Shown here piece by piece: positions 53,164-64,000 of a DNA stretch of 64,000 nucleotides; the stretch's first letter is position 1; each line of letters starts with the position of its first letter. The translations under genes were made by a program, and so were the position numbers. Source of the DNA: JAWKIJ01 sp041394325 (GTDB lineage: Bacteria; Actinomycetota; Acidimicrobiia; Acidimicrobiales; Microtrichaceae); contig JAWKIJ010000001.1 of assembly GCA_041394325.1 (NCBI GenBank), positions 2,980,962-3,044,961 of the forward strand, read 5' to 3'. Below the pieces are notes generated by a model, which worked only from the letters and a program-made list of their open reading frames with translations, was not told the DNA's origin and made no database searches.

Positions 53164-53283
53164 AGCCCGTACCACCGTGTACCGGATCGTGCCCTCTTGC
53201 TTGGGTTTCGAGTTCCATCGTACCGCCGACGTGCCAGCCCGTACACCCCTGTACCGCGCCGCACGGTAGAAGGAACAGTAGAA
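53163..53283. repeat. att-flanking 121-bp repeat, copy 2
   Basis: Partner of 46789-46909. It holds two direct 21-bp units, CAGCCCGTACCACCGTGTACC at 53163 and CAGCCCGTACACCCCTGTACC at 53235, 72 bp apart. Such spaced direct repeats beside an att core are typical arm-binding sites of tyrosine integrases. Confidence 0.6.
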
Positions 53284-53528
53284 GCGCCCGGGTGTCGATG
53301 CGGGTTCGTCGAGTGACGGATCGAGGCGTCAGCTTCGCGTTCCGGCCCTCATCGGCTCTGCCCCCGAAGCTGTCGACGACGCCGGCAAGCCGACCTTCGG
53401 GTTCGCTCCTCGAGACCGAGAGCGCGACCCCGCTCGACGCTTCGTTGTGGACCGAACACCCCTCCCCTCGCTGGCGCGGAGCCGCATCGGGACGACCCGA
53501 CCAGCGGGAGACCGGATGCGTTGCCGAT

Positions 53529-54080
53529 TCAAGCCGCATCCCCGGGATCGCCATGGCCGCGCTGATGATCGGGCTCGTTGGAACGCAGGGAGCTGAACGC
53601 GAGGAGCATCGCACCGCAGACGATGGCGACATCTGCGAGGTTGAAGGTGGGCCACCATCCGGTGTGCAGCATGTCGACCACGGTGCCGGCCTCGGCGCGG
53701 TCGATGACGTTGCCGATCGCCCCTCCCACGATGAGTCCTGCCGCCCACGGGTTGGGGAGCCAGCCCCGCCACGCGCCGATGGCGATGAGCGCGGCGACGG
53801 TCGTGGTGACGGCGAGGACGACTGCCAGCGGGAGGTTCGATCCGAGACCGAACGCTGCGCCGGGGTTGTAGGCCAGTTGCAGGTCGAGCGGACCGGGAAG
53901 CTCCACGGGAGCGTCGCGCAGCCAGGTGGAAGCCGCCACCTTCGAGGTGACGTCGACGACCAGCACGGCCAGCGCCGTAAAGGCGAGCACCGTCCGGTCG
54001 CGTCGACGGTCGGGGGAGCCGACGCGCTTGGGTGTCGGTGCGGAGGCCGACCCGCGTGGATTCGACGGCGGACCCGTCAC
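53529..54080 (-). CDS. lspA: signal peptidase II in a metal-resistance operon
   Basis: 183 aa with four membrane helices. Catalytic Asp residues lie in GGAIGNVIDRAEAG and FNLADVAIVCGA; the substrate-loop motif YNPGAAFGLG is also present. Third gene of the cmtR-cadA-lspA operon, overlapping cadA by 4 nt. LspA paralogues often travel with Cd/Zn efflux genes in actinobacteria; why is not known, perhaps to process metal-linked lipoproteins. Confidence 0.88.
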   Translation of the reverse strand: MTGPPSNPRGSASAPTPKRVGSPDRRRDRTVLAFTALAVLVVDVTSKVAASTWLRDAPVELPGPLDLQLAYNPGAAFGLGSNLPLAVVLAVTTTVAALIAIGAWRGWLPNPWAAGLIVGGAIGNVIDRAEAGTVVDMLHTGWWPTFNLADVAIVCGAMLLAFSSLRSNEPDHQRGHGDPGDAA

Positions 54081-56011
54081 TTTCGTGCCATTCGGGTGCC
54101 GTTGAGGATGACGACGAGTTCGGACAGTTCGTGGGCGAGCACGGCAGCGGGGAGTGCGATGACCCCGAACAGGGCGAGTGGTACGAGCGTGGCAAGGATC
54201 ACGAGGGAGAGGGCAAGGTTCTGGGTGACGACCCGGCGGGTGCGGCGACCGATCTCGATGGCAGTAACGAGCTTCGAGAGGTCGTCGGCCATGAGGGCGA
54301 CATCTGCGGTCTCGAGCGCGATGTCGCTACCGGCGGTACCCATGGCGACCCCGACCGACGCCGCAGCGAGGGGCGGCGCGTCGTTGACGCCGTCGCCGAC
54401 CATCGCGACGTGTCCGTACTGCTCGACGAGGCGTTGGACGTGTGCCGCTTTGGCTTCCGGTGTCATGCCGGCGGCGACGTCGTCGATGCCCACCTGTGCG
54501 GCGATCGCGGCTGCGGTGCGAGGGTTGTCGCCCGTGAGCATCACGACGTGGTCGATGCCGAGGCCGCGGAGTCGGGTGATCGTGTCGGCGGATTGTTCGC
54601 GCACCGTGTCGGCCACCCCGAGCACTGCGACCGGTCCTTGGTCGTCGACGAGGACCACGGTGGTGTTCCCGGCCACTTCCATCTCCTCGATCATGTCGGC
54701 GATCGGGGCGAGGTCGTGGCCCTCGTCGGTGATGAAACGTGGGCTGCCGACCGTGTACTGCTTGCCCTTGATGCGTGCGTGCACACCGCCGCCGACGGCG
54801 GCACGGAAGTCCTCGGGCTCGGAAAAGTCGAGGCCCTTCGCTTCGGCGGCGTCGACGATCGCGGTGGCGATGGGGTGCTCGGAGCGGCGCTCTGCTGATG
54901 CGGCGATCGCCAGAGCGCGATCGGCGTCGAGGTCGCGGAGGGGGTGCAGTTCGGTGAGCTGCGGTTTGCCGCGGGTGAGGGTGCCGGTCTTGTCGAGGGC
55001 GACGGCGCGTAGCCGGCCGAGTTCCTCGAGGTAGATGCCGCCCTTGATGAGTATCCCGGAGCGGCTGGATCGGCCCATCGCGGCGACGTAGGTGACCGGA
55101 ATCGAGATGACCAGGGCACAGGGGGCGGCGGCGACGAGGACCGTGGCGGCGCGCAGCGCCCAGTCGTTCCACGACCCGGTCACCGCGCCACCGGTGATCC
55201 ACACCCCGGCAGCGAGCGCCAGGACCGCTGGGGAGTACACCTTCGAGAAGCGCTCCATGAACTGCTGGCCGCGGCCCTTGCGTTCCTGGGCTTCGCTGAC
55301 GAGCTCGACGACCCGGGCGAGGGTGTTCGTCGCCGACGTTGCGGTCGCCTCGACGACGAGCGCGCCCTGCGCGTTCGAGGTGCCGGCGAAGACCAGTTCA
55401 CCGGGCATCTTGTCGACCGGCACCGACTCACCGGTGACGGCGGCCTCGTCGACCGACGAGGTCCCTTCGAGGACCCTGCCATCAGTGGCGATGTTCTGGC
55501 CGGGGCGCACCAGGAACCGGTCACCGACGACCACCTCGTCGACATCGACCTCGCGTTCGGACCCGTCCGCTCCGAGCAGAGTGACGCGGCGCGGCGCGAG
55601 GTCCAACAGCTTGCGGACCGCGTCGCGTGTGCGGTCCTCGGTGAACTCCTCGAGCGATTCCGAGATCGAGTACAAGAACGCCAGCGCCGCGGCCTCGGAC
55701 CACGCGCCGAGCACACCGGCGACGACCGCGGCGACGGTCATCAGCAACTCGATGCCGATCGCACGCTCCCGTACGAGCTCCTCGACGGCTTCGGCGGCGA
55801 AGAAGCGGGCACCGACGAGCGCCGCGGCGATGAACAGCGCGGTCGAGATCGCGTCGACAGCTCCGAGGGGTCCGGCCAGATAGCCCGCCGCGATCAGCAG
55901 ACCGCTGAACCCGGACCAGCGCACCTCGCGGGAGCGCCACAGGTCGCCGAGCAGGCCGCCCCCCTCGCCCTCGGTCCGGGTCGGCGCGACAGGGGTCGGT
56001 GTCGCGCTCAT
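54077..56011 (-). CDS. heavy-metal P1B-type ATPase (CadA/ZntA-like, APC motif)
   Basis: 644 aa; start at the ATGA overlap with the repressor gene. No N-terminal metal-binding domain. The membrane metal site reads AAPCALVISIP, so the first Cys of the usual CPC is Ala. Phosphorylation site ALDKTGTLTRG, hinge GDGVNDAPPL, and HP-type dipeptide in ERRSEHPIATAIV are all intact. Probably exports Cd, Zn, Pb or Co across the inner membrane. The APC variant is found in a subgroup of actinobacterial pumps. Confidence 0.9.
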   Translation of the reverse strand: MSATPTPVAPTRTEGEGGGLLGDLWRSREVRWSGFSGLLIAAGYLAGPLGAVDAISTALFIAAALVGARFFAAEAVEELVRERAIGIELLMTVAAVVAGVLGAWSEAAALAFLYSISESLEEFTEDRTRDAVRKLLDLAPRRVTLLGADGSEREVDVDEVVVGDRFLVRPGQNIATDGRVLEGTSSVDEAAVTGESVPVDKMPGELVFAGTSNAQGALVVEATATSATNTLARVVELVSEAQERKGRGQQFMERFSKVYSPAVLALAAGVWITGGAVTGSWNDWALRAATVLVAAAPCALVISIPVTYVAAMGRSSRSGILIKGGIYLEELGRLRAVALDKTGTLTRGKPQLTELHPLRDLDADRALAIAASAERRSEHPIATAIVDAAEAKGLDFSEPEDFRAAVGGGVHARIKGKQYTVGSPRFITDEGHDLAPIADMIEEMEVAGNTTVVLVDDQGPVAVLGVADTVREQSADTITRLRGLGIDHVVMLTGDNPRTAAAIAAQVGIDDVAAGMTPEAKAAHVQRLVEQYGHVAMVGDGVNDAPPLAAASVGVAMGTAGSDIALETADVALMADDLSKLVTAIEIGRRTRRVVTQNLALSLVILATLVPLALFGVIALPAAVLAHELSELVVILNGTRMARK

Positions 56012-56343
56012 CGCTTCGTCCGATAGTTCTCGCACAGCTCGACCCGCTCACCGATCTCGCCCAGCAACGCCTCGGCCTGACGCAACAGGTCGACAACCGC
56101 GGGGGTGGCGAGCCGGTAGTGGACCGAGCGGCCCTCCGGGCGATCCGAGATCAATCCGCACTCCTTCAGGCACGCGAGGTGCCCGGAGACGTTCGACTGC
56201 GAACAGCCGAGCACGTCGACCAGGTCCACGACCCGGCGCTCACCGCGGAGCAGCTCGGTGAGGATCGCGAGACGAGTCGGGTCGCCGAAGCTGCGGAACA
56301 TGTGCGCTGCGATCGCAATGTCTGGTTGCACGGTGGTTCCCAT
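56008..56343 (-). CDS. ArsR/SmtB-family metal sensor (CmtR-like)
   Basis: 111 aa winged helix: LLRGERRVVDLVDVLGCSQSNVSGHLACLKEC in the recognition region and LCENYRT at the end. Cys residues in the recognition helix (HLACLKEC, four apart) plus one near the C-terminus reproduce the Cd/Pb site of Mycobacterium CmtR. It should repress the downstream ATPase and lspA until Cd or Pb binds. Confidence 0.88.
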   Translation of the reverse strand: MGTTVQPDIAIAAHMFRSFGDPTRLAILTELLRGERRVVDLVDVLGCSQSNVSGHLACLKECGLISDRPEGRSVHYRLATPAVVDLLRQAEALLGEIGERVELCENYRTKR

Positions 56344-56360
56344 CAGGACAACTCCCTTTT

Positions 56361-56378
56361 CATCGGCATGAACCGATG
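56361..56378. promoter_or_regulatory. operator-like inverted repeat between cmtR-like gene and methyltransferase
   Basis: CATCGG-CATGAA-CCGATG, a 6+6 inverted repeat 17 bp before the repressor ATG in the divergent region. Likely the metal sensor's own site. Its arms equal those of the 9-11 kb palindromes but the spacing differs. Confidence 0.5.
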
Positions 56379-56435
56379 TTAGCGTTGATGGCCGATGGAG
56401 TCACGCACGGCTCCGCGAAACGATGGAGATCGATC

Positions 56436-57017
56436 ATGCCGGTGATGTCGAGAGTCGAGCGGGCGTTCTGTCGCAGCGCACCGTGGCAGAGCTTCACCGG
56501 TCGGGTCGTGCTGCCGTGGCTACTGGGCGACACCGAGTTGGACGGCCAAGTGCTCGAGATCGGCTCCGGTCCCGGAGCGAACGGCCGGGCACTCCTCGAG
56601 CGATACCGGGCCGTTGAACTGACTGCAACGGACCTCGATCCGGTGATGGTCGCCGCAGCACGCCGACGTCTCGCCCCGCACGGCGCCCGCGTCACCGTGA
56701 CCAAAGCCGACGCAACCGACTTGCCGTTCGACGACGATCACTTCGACACCGCGGTGAGCCTGCTGATGCTGCACCACGTCATCGACTGGCGCGACGCCCT
56801 GGTGGAGGTCGCCAGGGTCCTCCGCCCCGGCGGCACCCTGGTCGGCTATGACCTCACCGACCGCCGGACCGCGCGCATCGTGCACCTCGTAGACCGTTCT
56901 CCGCACCGACTGCTCGCATCCGGAGAACTCGCAGACGGGCTCGACGCCGCCGGGTTCACCGCCGTCCAGATCGACACCGCAGCCCTCGGCACCGTCACCA
57001 GATTCCGCGCTGAATGA
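56436..57017 (+). CDS. class I SAM-dependent methyltransferase
   Basis: 193 aa from the ATG at 56436; ATGs at 56376 and 56388 would lengthen it into the operator. SAM motif VLEIGSGPGANGRALL, acidic ATDLDPVMVAAA, and the later DTAVSLLMLHHVIDW and LRPGGTLVGYDL blocks are those of UbiE/COQ5-like small methyltransferases. Divergent from the metal repressor, so perhaps metal-induced. Substrate unknown. Confidence 0.82.
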   Translation: MPVMSRVERAFCRSAPWQSFTGRVVLPWLLGDTELDGQVLEIGSGPGANGRALLERYRAVELTATDLDPVMVAAARRRLAPHGARVTVTKADATDLPFDDDHFDTAVSLLMLHHVIDWRDALVEVARVLRPGGTLVGYDLTDRRTARIVHLVDRSPHRLLASGELADGLDAAGFTAVQIDTAALGTVTRFRAE

Positions 57018-57099
57018 ACAACACCTGGTGTCGTGTGGATGGACCGTGTGGGGCATCGCGCGATCAGGCACGGCACAGCGTGCGTCGGGCCAGCCCGCG

Positions 57100-57759
57100 A
57101 TGAGCACCGATCGCACGATCGCCTTCGTGGACCTCGCCGGGTTCACGGCTCTCACCGAGACCCACGGCGATCTCGCGGCCGTCGATCTGATCGACATGTT
57201 CACCGGCATCGCAACCACCGCCATCGAGGGCACCGGCACCGAGCTGGTCAAGACGATCGGCGACGCCGTCATGCTCGCCGCCGCCACCCCCGACAGTGCC
57301 ATCATCGCGGTACAGCGACTGTTCGAAGCGGCCTACGACCTCGGCGGGTTCCCCGAACCCCGTGCAGGGCTCCACCACGGATCCGTCGTCGCTCGCGGCG
57401 ACGACTTCTTCGGCGCCACCGTCAACCTCGCAGCCAGAGTCGCGAGCCGTGCCGGTTCCGGTCAAGCCCTCGTCACCAACTCCATGCTCAGCGCCGCCCA
57501 CGACGCGGACATCGACACGGTCAGCCTCGGCCTGCACCAACTCCGCAACATCCTCGAGCCCGTCGAGCTGTGGGCACTCGAGCTGTGCCCCACCCACATC
57601 GACCTGTCCGTCGACCCCGTGTGCCGTATGCGTCTCGCATGCCAAGCCGCGATCGGCCGGGTCCGCCATCACGGTGTCGAGTACCGCTTCTGCTCTCTCC
57701 CCTGCACCGCCGCTTTCGCCGCCGACCCCGACCGCTACCTCGACAGGGGAGCCTCGTGA
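57100..57759 (+). CDS. class III nucleotidyl cyclase fused to a YHS metal-binding domain
   Basis: 219 aa. Residues 5-160 are a class III cyclase core: metal Asp in IAFVDLAGFTALTE, second Asp in TIGDAVMLAA, transition-state Asn and Arg in GATVNLAARVAS. Residues 170-215 are a YHS/TRASH-type domain: DPVCRMRLACQAA, then GVEYRFCSLPC, then FAADPDRYL. The pair suggests a cyclase that reads copper or another soft metal, here inside a metal-resistance block. Whether it makes cAMP or cGMP is unknown. Confidence 0.82.
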   Translation: MSTDRTIAFVDLAGFTALTETHGDLAAVDLIDMFTGIATTAIEGTGTELVKTIGDAVMLAAATPDSAIIAVQRLFEAAYDLGGFPEPRAGLHHGSVVARGDDFFGATVNLAARVASRAGSGQALVTNSMLSAAHDADIDTVSLGLHQLRNILEPVELWALELCPTHIDLSVDPVCRMRLACQAAIGRVRHHGVEYRFCSLPCTAAFAADPDRYLDRGAS

Positions 57760-58045
57760 CCACGAGCACCGCGCCCGAACCGCCGACTGACAGTGACAGA
57801 GGGAACACCACGGTGCCCACCCCCCAACAGGACCACACGCGAACCCCACCGCCCTCCCCCACGCTCGGCGCCGACACGCGACCCTGATCGTCGCCGCCGT
57901 CGCAGTCCTCGCCATGGACATCCGACCAAGGTCGCATCGAGCGAATGGCTCACCGGTCGCGGCGTCGTCGAACTCCCCGGCCCGCTCGACCTCCAGCTCG
58001 GCTACAACCCGGCATCGCATTCGACCTCGGTGACACGGTGCCCCA
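57756..58045 (+). pseudogene. second signal peptidase II gene, broken
   Basis: Begins with a GTGA overlap with the cyclase stop. Pieces in several frames read TLIVAAVAVLAMDI, KVASSEWLTGRGVVELPGP, then LDLQLGYNP, matching the lspA at 53.9 kb (DAPVELPGPLDLQLAYNP). At least three single-base shifts interrupt it and the catalytic Asp half is gone. Confidence 0.7.
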
Positions 58046-58057
58046 GTGGGTCGGCCG

Positions 58058-58591
58058 TCACAGCGTTGCGAACGGTGCGACTCCGTCGTCGTTGAACGAG
58101 AGGACTTCGAGGGGTCTGCCATCGGGCTCGCCCATCCCAGGGGCGTTGGTGGGCATGCCGGGGATGCCGATGCCGTCCACGGCGGGTCGCTCCGCCAGGA
58201 GCTTGTCGATCGCTTCGACGGGAACGTGGCCCTCGACGGCGTAGCCGTCGAGGAGCACCGTGTGGCAACTCGCCGCCTCGGACGGGACGCCGTTCTGCGA
58301 ACGAATGGGTGTCAGGTCGTCACGGACTTCGGACTGGACGTCGAAGTCGTGCTTGCGGAGGTAATCCTCGTAGCTCTTGCAGCAGCCGCAGGTCGGGGTT
58401 CGGTAGACGACCACCGACGGACGAGCCGCCGAGATGGATGGCGAGGCGGACGAGCGCTCGACCGGTTCGGTCGATCCGCATCCGGCGAGAGATGCTGCTC
58501 CGAGAAGGACGACTGCGGCGCCCCCTACGCGAAAGGAGCCGCGGCGGCTTCTCGGTCGAGCGAGAATGCTAAATCCACGACGATCGGACAC
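58058..58591 (-). CDS. DUF411-family lipoprotein (metal-linked)
   Basis: 177 aa from a GTG at 58591 (an ATG at 58861 would add 90 unrelated residues). Signal with lipobox AASLAGC. The DUF411 core has VVYRTPTCGCCKSYEDYL, a CxCC motif, and EAASCHTVLLDGYAVEGHVP, with conserved His and Cys. DUF411 proteins often lie in copper clusters and are thought to bind copper outside the membrane. Confidence 0.83.
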   Translation of the reverse strand: MSDRRGFSILARPRSRRGSFRVGGAAVVLLGAASLAGCGSTEPVERSSASPSISAARPSVVVYRTPTCGCCKSYEDYLRKHDFDVQSEVRDDLTPIRSQNGVPSEAASCHTVLLDGYAVEGHVPVEAIDKLLAERPAVDGIGIPGMPTNAPGMGEPDGRPLEVLSFNDDGVAPFATL

Positions 58592-58862
58592 GGTCAGAAC
58601 GCTACCCGGTGCTAGTGCCGAGCTGAGATCGGCGTTGGTGGTAAAGGACACGAAACTGGTCGATCCGCACTCGGGACGGCACCGGTCGAACGCCCGACGC
58701 GAGAACAGGTCGCCTGCCAGCGCTGATCTGTCCTGCGATGGCGGAGATCCCGGCACGGGATCATCACCCCCGATGCCGAGCGACACCGCCCCGGCCATGC
58801 TCAGGCTGTTCGCGTCTCGTAGGAACCCCCGCCTGCTCCCATTCTCCGAATGGGCATTCACG

Positions 58863-60933
58863 TCAGTCGAGCGACGCCGACGTCACTTCTTCTTCGGCGA
58901 TCGGGTCGAGTTGAAGGTCGACCCGGCGCAGCAGCTGGGCGTTGAGGGCGACGACGATGGTCGACAAGCTCATCAGGATGGCGCCGACAGCAGGGGACAG
59001 GTCGAGTCCGGCCCACGCGAACACGCCGGCGGCGAGCGGGATGGCGACGATGTTGTAGCCCGCTGCCCACGCCAGGTTCTGGACCATCTTGCGGTAGCTC
59101 GCCCGCGACAGCCGGACCACCCCGGTCACCGAACGCGGATCGCTCGAAGCCAGCACCACCCCGGCCGATTCGATCGCGACGTCGGTACCGGCACCGATCG
59201 CGAGCCCGACATCGGCTCTGGCGAGCGCCGGAGCGTCATTGACGCCGTCACCCACCATCGCCACCGACAGACCCTGGGCCTGCAGCTCGCTGACGGCACG
59301 GTCCTTGTCCTCGGGCAGCACCTCGGCCATCACCCGGTCGAGGCCCAGCTCGGCGCCGACCGCGTCAGCGACCTGTTGGGCGTCCCCGGTGATCATCACG
59401 ACCTGGATGCCCATCGCCTTCAACTCGTCGACGGCCTGGCGGGCCTCGGGACGGACCTCGTCCTCGAGCGCGAACGCCCCGATGATCCCGTCACCGTGGA
59501 ACAGGTAGAGCGCGGCCGCTCCACGCGCGACCCACTCGTCCGTGCGTCGCTGGACCTCGCCCGGAACGGGTGCGCCCAACTCACGGAGCAACGCCGGTCC
59601 ACCAACGGAGTACTGCTCGCCGTCGACCACGGCATCGACCCCTCGACCGGTTCGTGCCCGGAAGTCCGTCGCAGCAGGAACGTCGCCCCGGCGAGCGGCT
59701 TCGGCGGTGATGGCCCGGGCCAACGGATGCTCGCTGTCGCTCTCGACCGCACCGGCGATGGCGACCATCCGGTCCTCGTCGACCGTGTCGGCCGCCGCGA
59801 CGCCGGTGACCACGTGGGCGCCCTTGGTGAGTGTGCCGGTCTTGTCGAACAGGACGGCGTCGATCGTGCGCATGCGCTCGAGCGCCAGGCGGTCCTTGAC
59901 CAGGATGCCGGCCCGGGCCGACACCGCGGTCGAGATGGCGATAACTAGCGGAATCGCCAGTCCGAGCGCATGCGGGCAGGCGATCACCAGCACCGTCACG
60001 GTCTTCACCACAGCCGAATCCACGTCGCCGAGGGCCGCCCACGCAACGAACGTCGCGAGCGCTGCACCAGCCGCGACGTAGAAGAGCAGCGCAGCGAATC
60101 GATCCGCCAACACCTGTGCCCGGCTGCTGGACTCCTGGGCATCGGCGACCATCCGCTGGATGCCGGCCAGTGCGGTGTCATCACCGACCGCTACGACGCT
60201 GATCCTCAGCGACGAGTCGGTCGAGACGGTGCCGGCCACGACGCGGTCGCCCTCACGCTTCTCGACCGGTCGCGACTCCCCGGTGATCATCGACTCATCC
60301 AGCTCGGCCTCGCCATCGAGGATCTCGCCGTCGACCGGGACACGACCGCCGGCACGAACGAGCACGACGTCGCCCACGGCCAGCGTGTCGATCGGCACGG
60401 TCTCGGTGACGCCCTCGCCCCGGACGACCTCGGCCTCGTCCGGGATCAACTCGGCCAGCGCAGCGAGCGCGTTCTGCGCCTGGCCGATCGCCTTCATCTC
60501 CTGCCAGTGACCCAGCAACATGATCGTCACCAGCGCGGCGAGCTCCCACCAGAAGTCCAGGTCGAACCAGCCGAGACTCGTGGCCATCGACGCCGCGTAC
60601 GCAACGGTGATCGCCATCGAGATCAGCAACATCATCCCGGGCTGACGGTCGCGGATCTCGCGCACTCCGCCCTGGAGGAAGGGCCAGCCGGCCCACAGGA
60701 ACACGATCGAGCCAAGCACCGGGCCGACCCATTCGATGCCTGGGAAGTCGAGCGTGTAGCCGAACCAGTCCATGACCATGTGGCTCGTCACCACGAGGGG
60801 GACGGTCAGGATCAGCGAGATCCAGAAGCGGCGCCGGAACATCTCCGGGTCGTGGCCTGCGTGCTTGTTGTGCCCCGCGTGGTCATCGTGCCCGGAATGC
60901 TGGTGGTGACCGGTGTGCTGCGCTGTGTGTGGT

Positions 60934-60953
<20 letters not shown>
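58863..60953 (-). CDS. copB: copper P1B-type ATPase, CPH type (CopB-like)
   Basis: 696 aa. The N-terminus is a His-rich tail (HTGHHQHSGHDDHAGHNKHAGH). The membrane motif is IACPHALGLAIP, the CPH form of P1B-3 pumps; phosphorylation site LFDKTGTLTKG, hinge GDGVNDAPAL. Members export Cu(II)/Cu(I) or Ag. The start overlaps the end of the upstream copA-type gene by 20 bp, so the two are co-transcribed. Confidence 0.92.
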
Positions 60954-63284
<2,331 letters not shown>

Positions 63285-63288
<4 letters not shown>

Positions 63289-64000
63289 CGTCCTGCTCCG
63301 TTGCTGTGGTGGCCGTCGCTGTCGTCGTGCGACGCGGACGTCGGGGTGGTCGTGCTGCTGTCGGGCGCTGCTGCTGCGGGTGCGTCCGTGCTGGCGGTTG
63401 CCGTGAACTCGGCGGTTCTGACCACGCCGTCGTGAAGGAAGTCCAGGTAGAGCCGGTAGGTCCCCGCCGAGGGGACGCTGGCGGCGAACTCGATGGTCGG
63501 CCCCGCCGTCGTCGTGCCGTCGCCGGGTTCACCCTCCGGGTGGACGTGCAGATAGGCGACATCGCCTGAGCGGAGCGCGACGAGGTGGCCGTAGGCGCCC
63601 AGGTACGGCTCCAGATTCGTGACGGGTCGACCATCCTTCGCGACCGACGGGGTCAGCGCCGACGACGATCCGGGCACCAGGTCACCTGTGAGGGTGACGG
63701 TGTAGCCGTCGATCTCGGCGGTCCGCGACGGCGCAGGCAGTGGCGTGGCGCGCTGCTCGCCCGGGACCTGGAGGTCCAGGCCGAGCGTGAGCCCGTCGCC
63801 GGACGCTGTTGGGGTGAAGTCGGCGAGGATCCGGTAGGTGCCCGGGACGGACAGGTCAGTGGTTGTGCTCCAGACGCCCTCCGCGTCACGGGTGGGATGC
63901 AGATGCTGGTAACCCGACAGGTCGCGGCGCACCACGATGAGGTGCAGCTCCTTGTCGTGCTCCTTGGTGTACTCGTTCACCGGGAGGCCGTCGGGGCCTT
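63285..64000 (-). CDS. periplasmic copper-cluster protein (5' end outside window)
   Basis: About 239 codons seen, open at the window edge (GPDGLPVNEYTKEHDKELHL). Strand-rich with His pairs: LSGYQHLHPTRD in the first repeat and YLHVHPEGEPGD in the second, each following an IVVRRDL- or VALRSGDV-type strand. The C-terminus is Ala/Ser/Thr-rich and His-ended. A secreted domain repeated beside copper ATPases in actinobacteria; function not established. Confidence 0.75.

Noticed and set aside
56361..56378. Fourth member of the 9-14 kb lux-box-like palindrome set
   Set aside because: The CATCGG/CCGATG arms match but the spacer is 6 rather than 8 bp and the site lies beside an ArsR repressor; it is better explained as that repressor's operator.
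58592..58861. N-terminal extension of the DUF411 protein to the ATG at 58861
   Set aside because: The extra 90 residues precede the lipoprotein signal and show no domain; a signal peptide should be N-terminal.

Overview
The window is GC-rich actinobacterial DNA. Gene content (cytochrome P450, questin-oxidase-like enzyme, large LuxR-type ATPase regulator, CmtR-type ArsR repressor) and several promoters with a -10 box only 6-7 nt before the ATG (leaderless mRNAs) fit Actinomycetota, perhaps Acidimicrobiia; the class is a guess. Many genes carry single-base frameshifts, so part of the apparent decay could be sequencing error.

1-18 kb is chromosome-like: a YHYH lipoprotein cut by the window start, MarR, a P450 followed by a translationally coupled 21-codon ORF, a VOC/TetR divergent pair, sulfatase, MFS exporter, secreted esterase, intradiol-dioxygenase-like lipoprotein, and a group (9-16 kb) around a 941-aa LuxR-family ATPase regulator. 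Three genes there share a palindrome or half-palindrome centred about 43 bp before the ATG, which suggests one regulon.

18-27 kb is scarred: fragments of an aminoglycoside phosphotransferase, an IS256 transposase, a copper ATPase, an XRE regulator, a dehydrogenase and an integrase surround an intact oxidoreductase operon (alcohol dehydrogenase, DUF2255, SDR, LtrA, aldo/keto reductase).

27-53 kb looks like a pile-up of integrative elements. A 45-47-bp copy of the 3' half of a tRNA-Met gene recurs at 27173, 46727 and 53117 (a 15-bp stub at 40851), and two tyrosine integrases, both broken by in-frame stops, each lie just before a copy. The first interval is a defence island: MNT-HEPN toxin-antitoxin, IS30 element, ruined Doc toxin with its antitoxin, complete type I restriction-modification (hsdM, hsdS, hsdR), an ATPase/TOPRIM-like pair, a PIN/excisionase-type antitoxin pair, a PIN-domain gene, and a two-gene CBASS-like unit (CD-NTase plus SLATT membrane protein). 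The last two items each have a LexA-type box in the promoter, pointing to SOS control of nucleotide-signalling immunity. The second interval carries AraC, alkylsulfatase and SulP genes, a sulfate-ester cargo.

53-64 kb is a metal-resistance block: cmtR-like repressor, Cd/Zn/Pb-type ATPase and lspA; a methyltransferase; a class III nucleotidyl cyclase fused to a YHS metal-binding domain; a broken second lspA; a DUF411 protein; copB- and copA-type ATPases; and a periplasmic protein cut by the window end.
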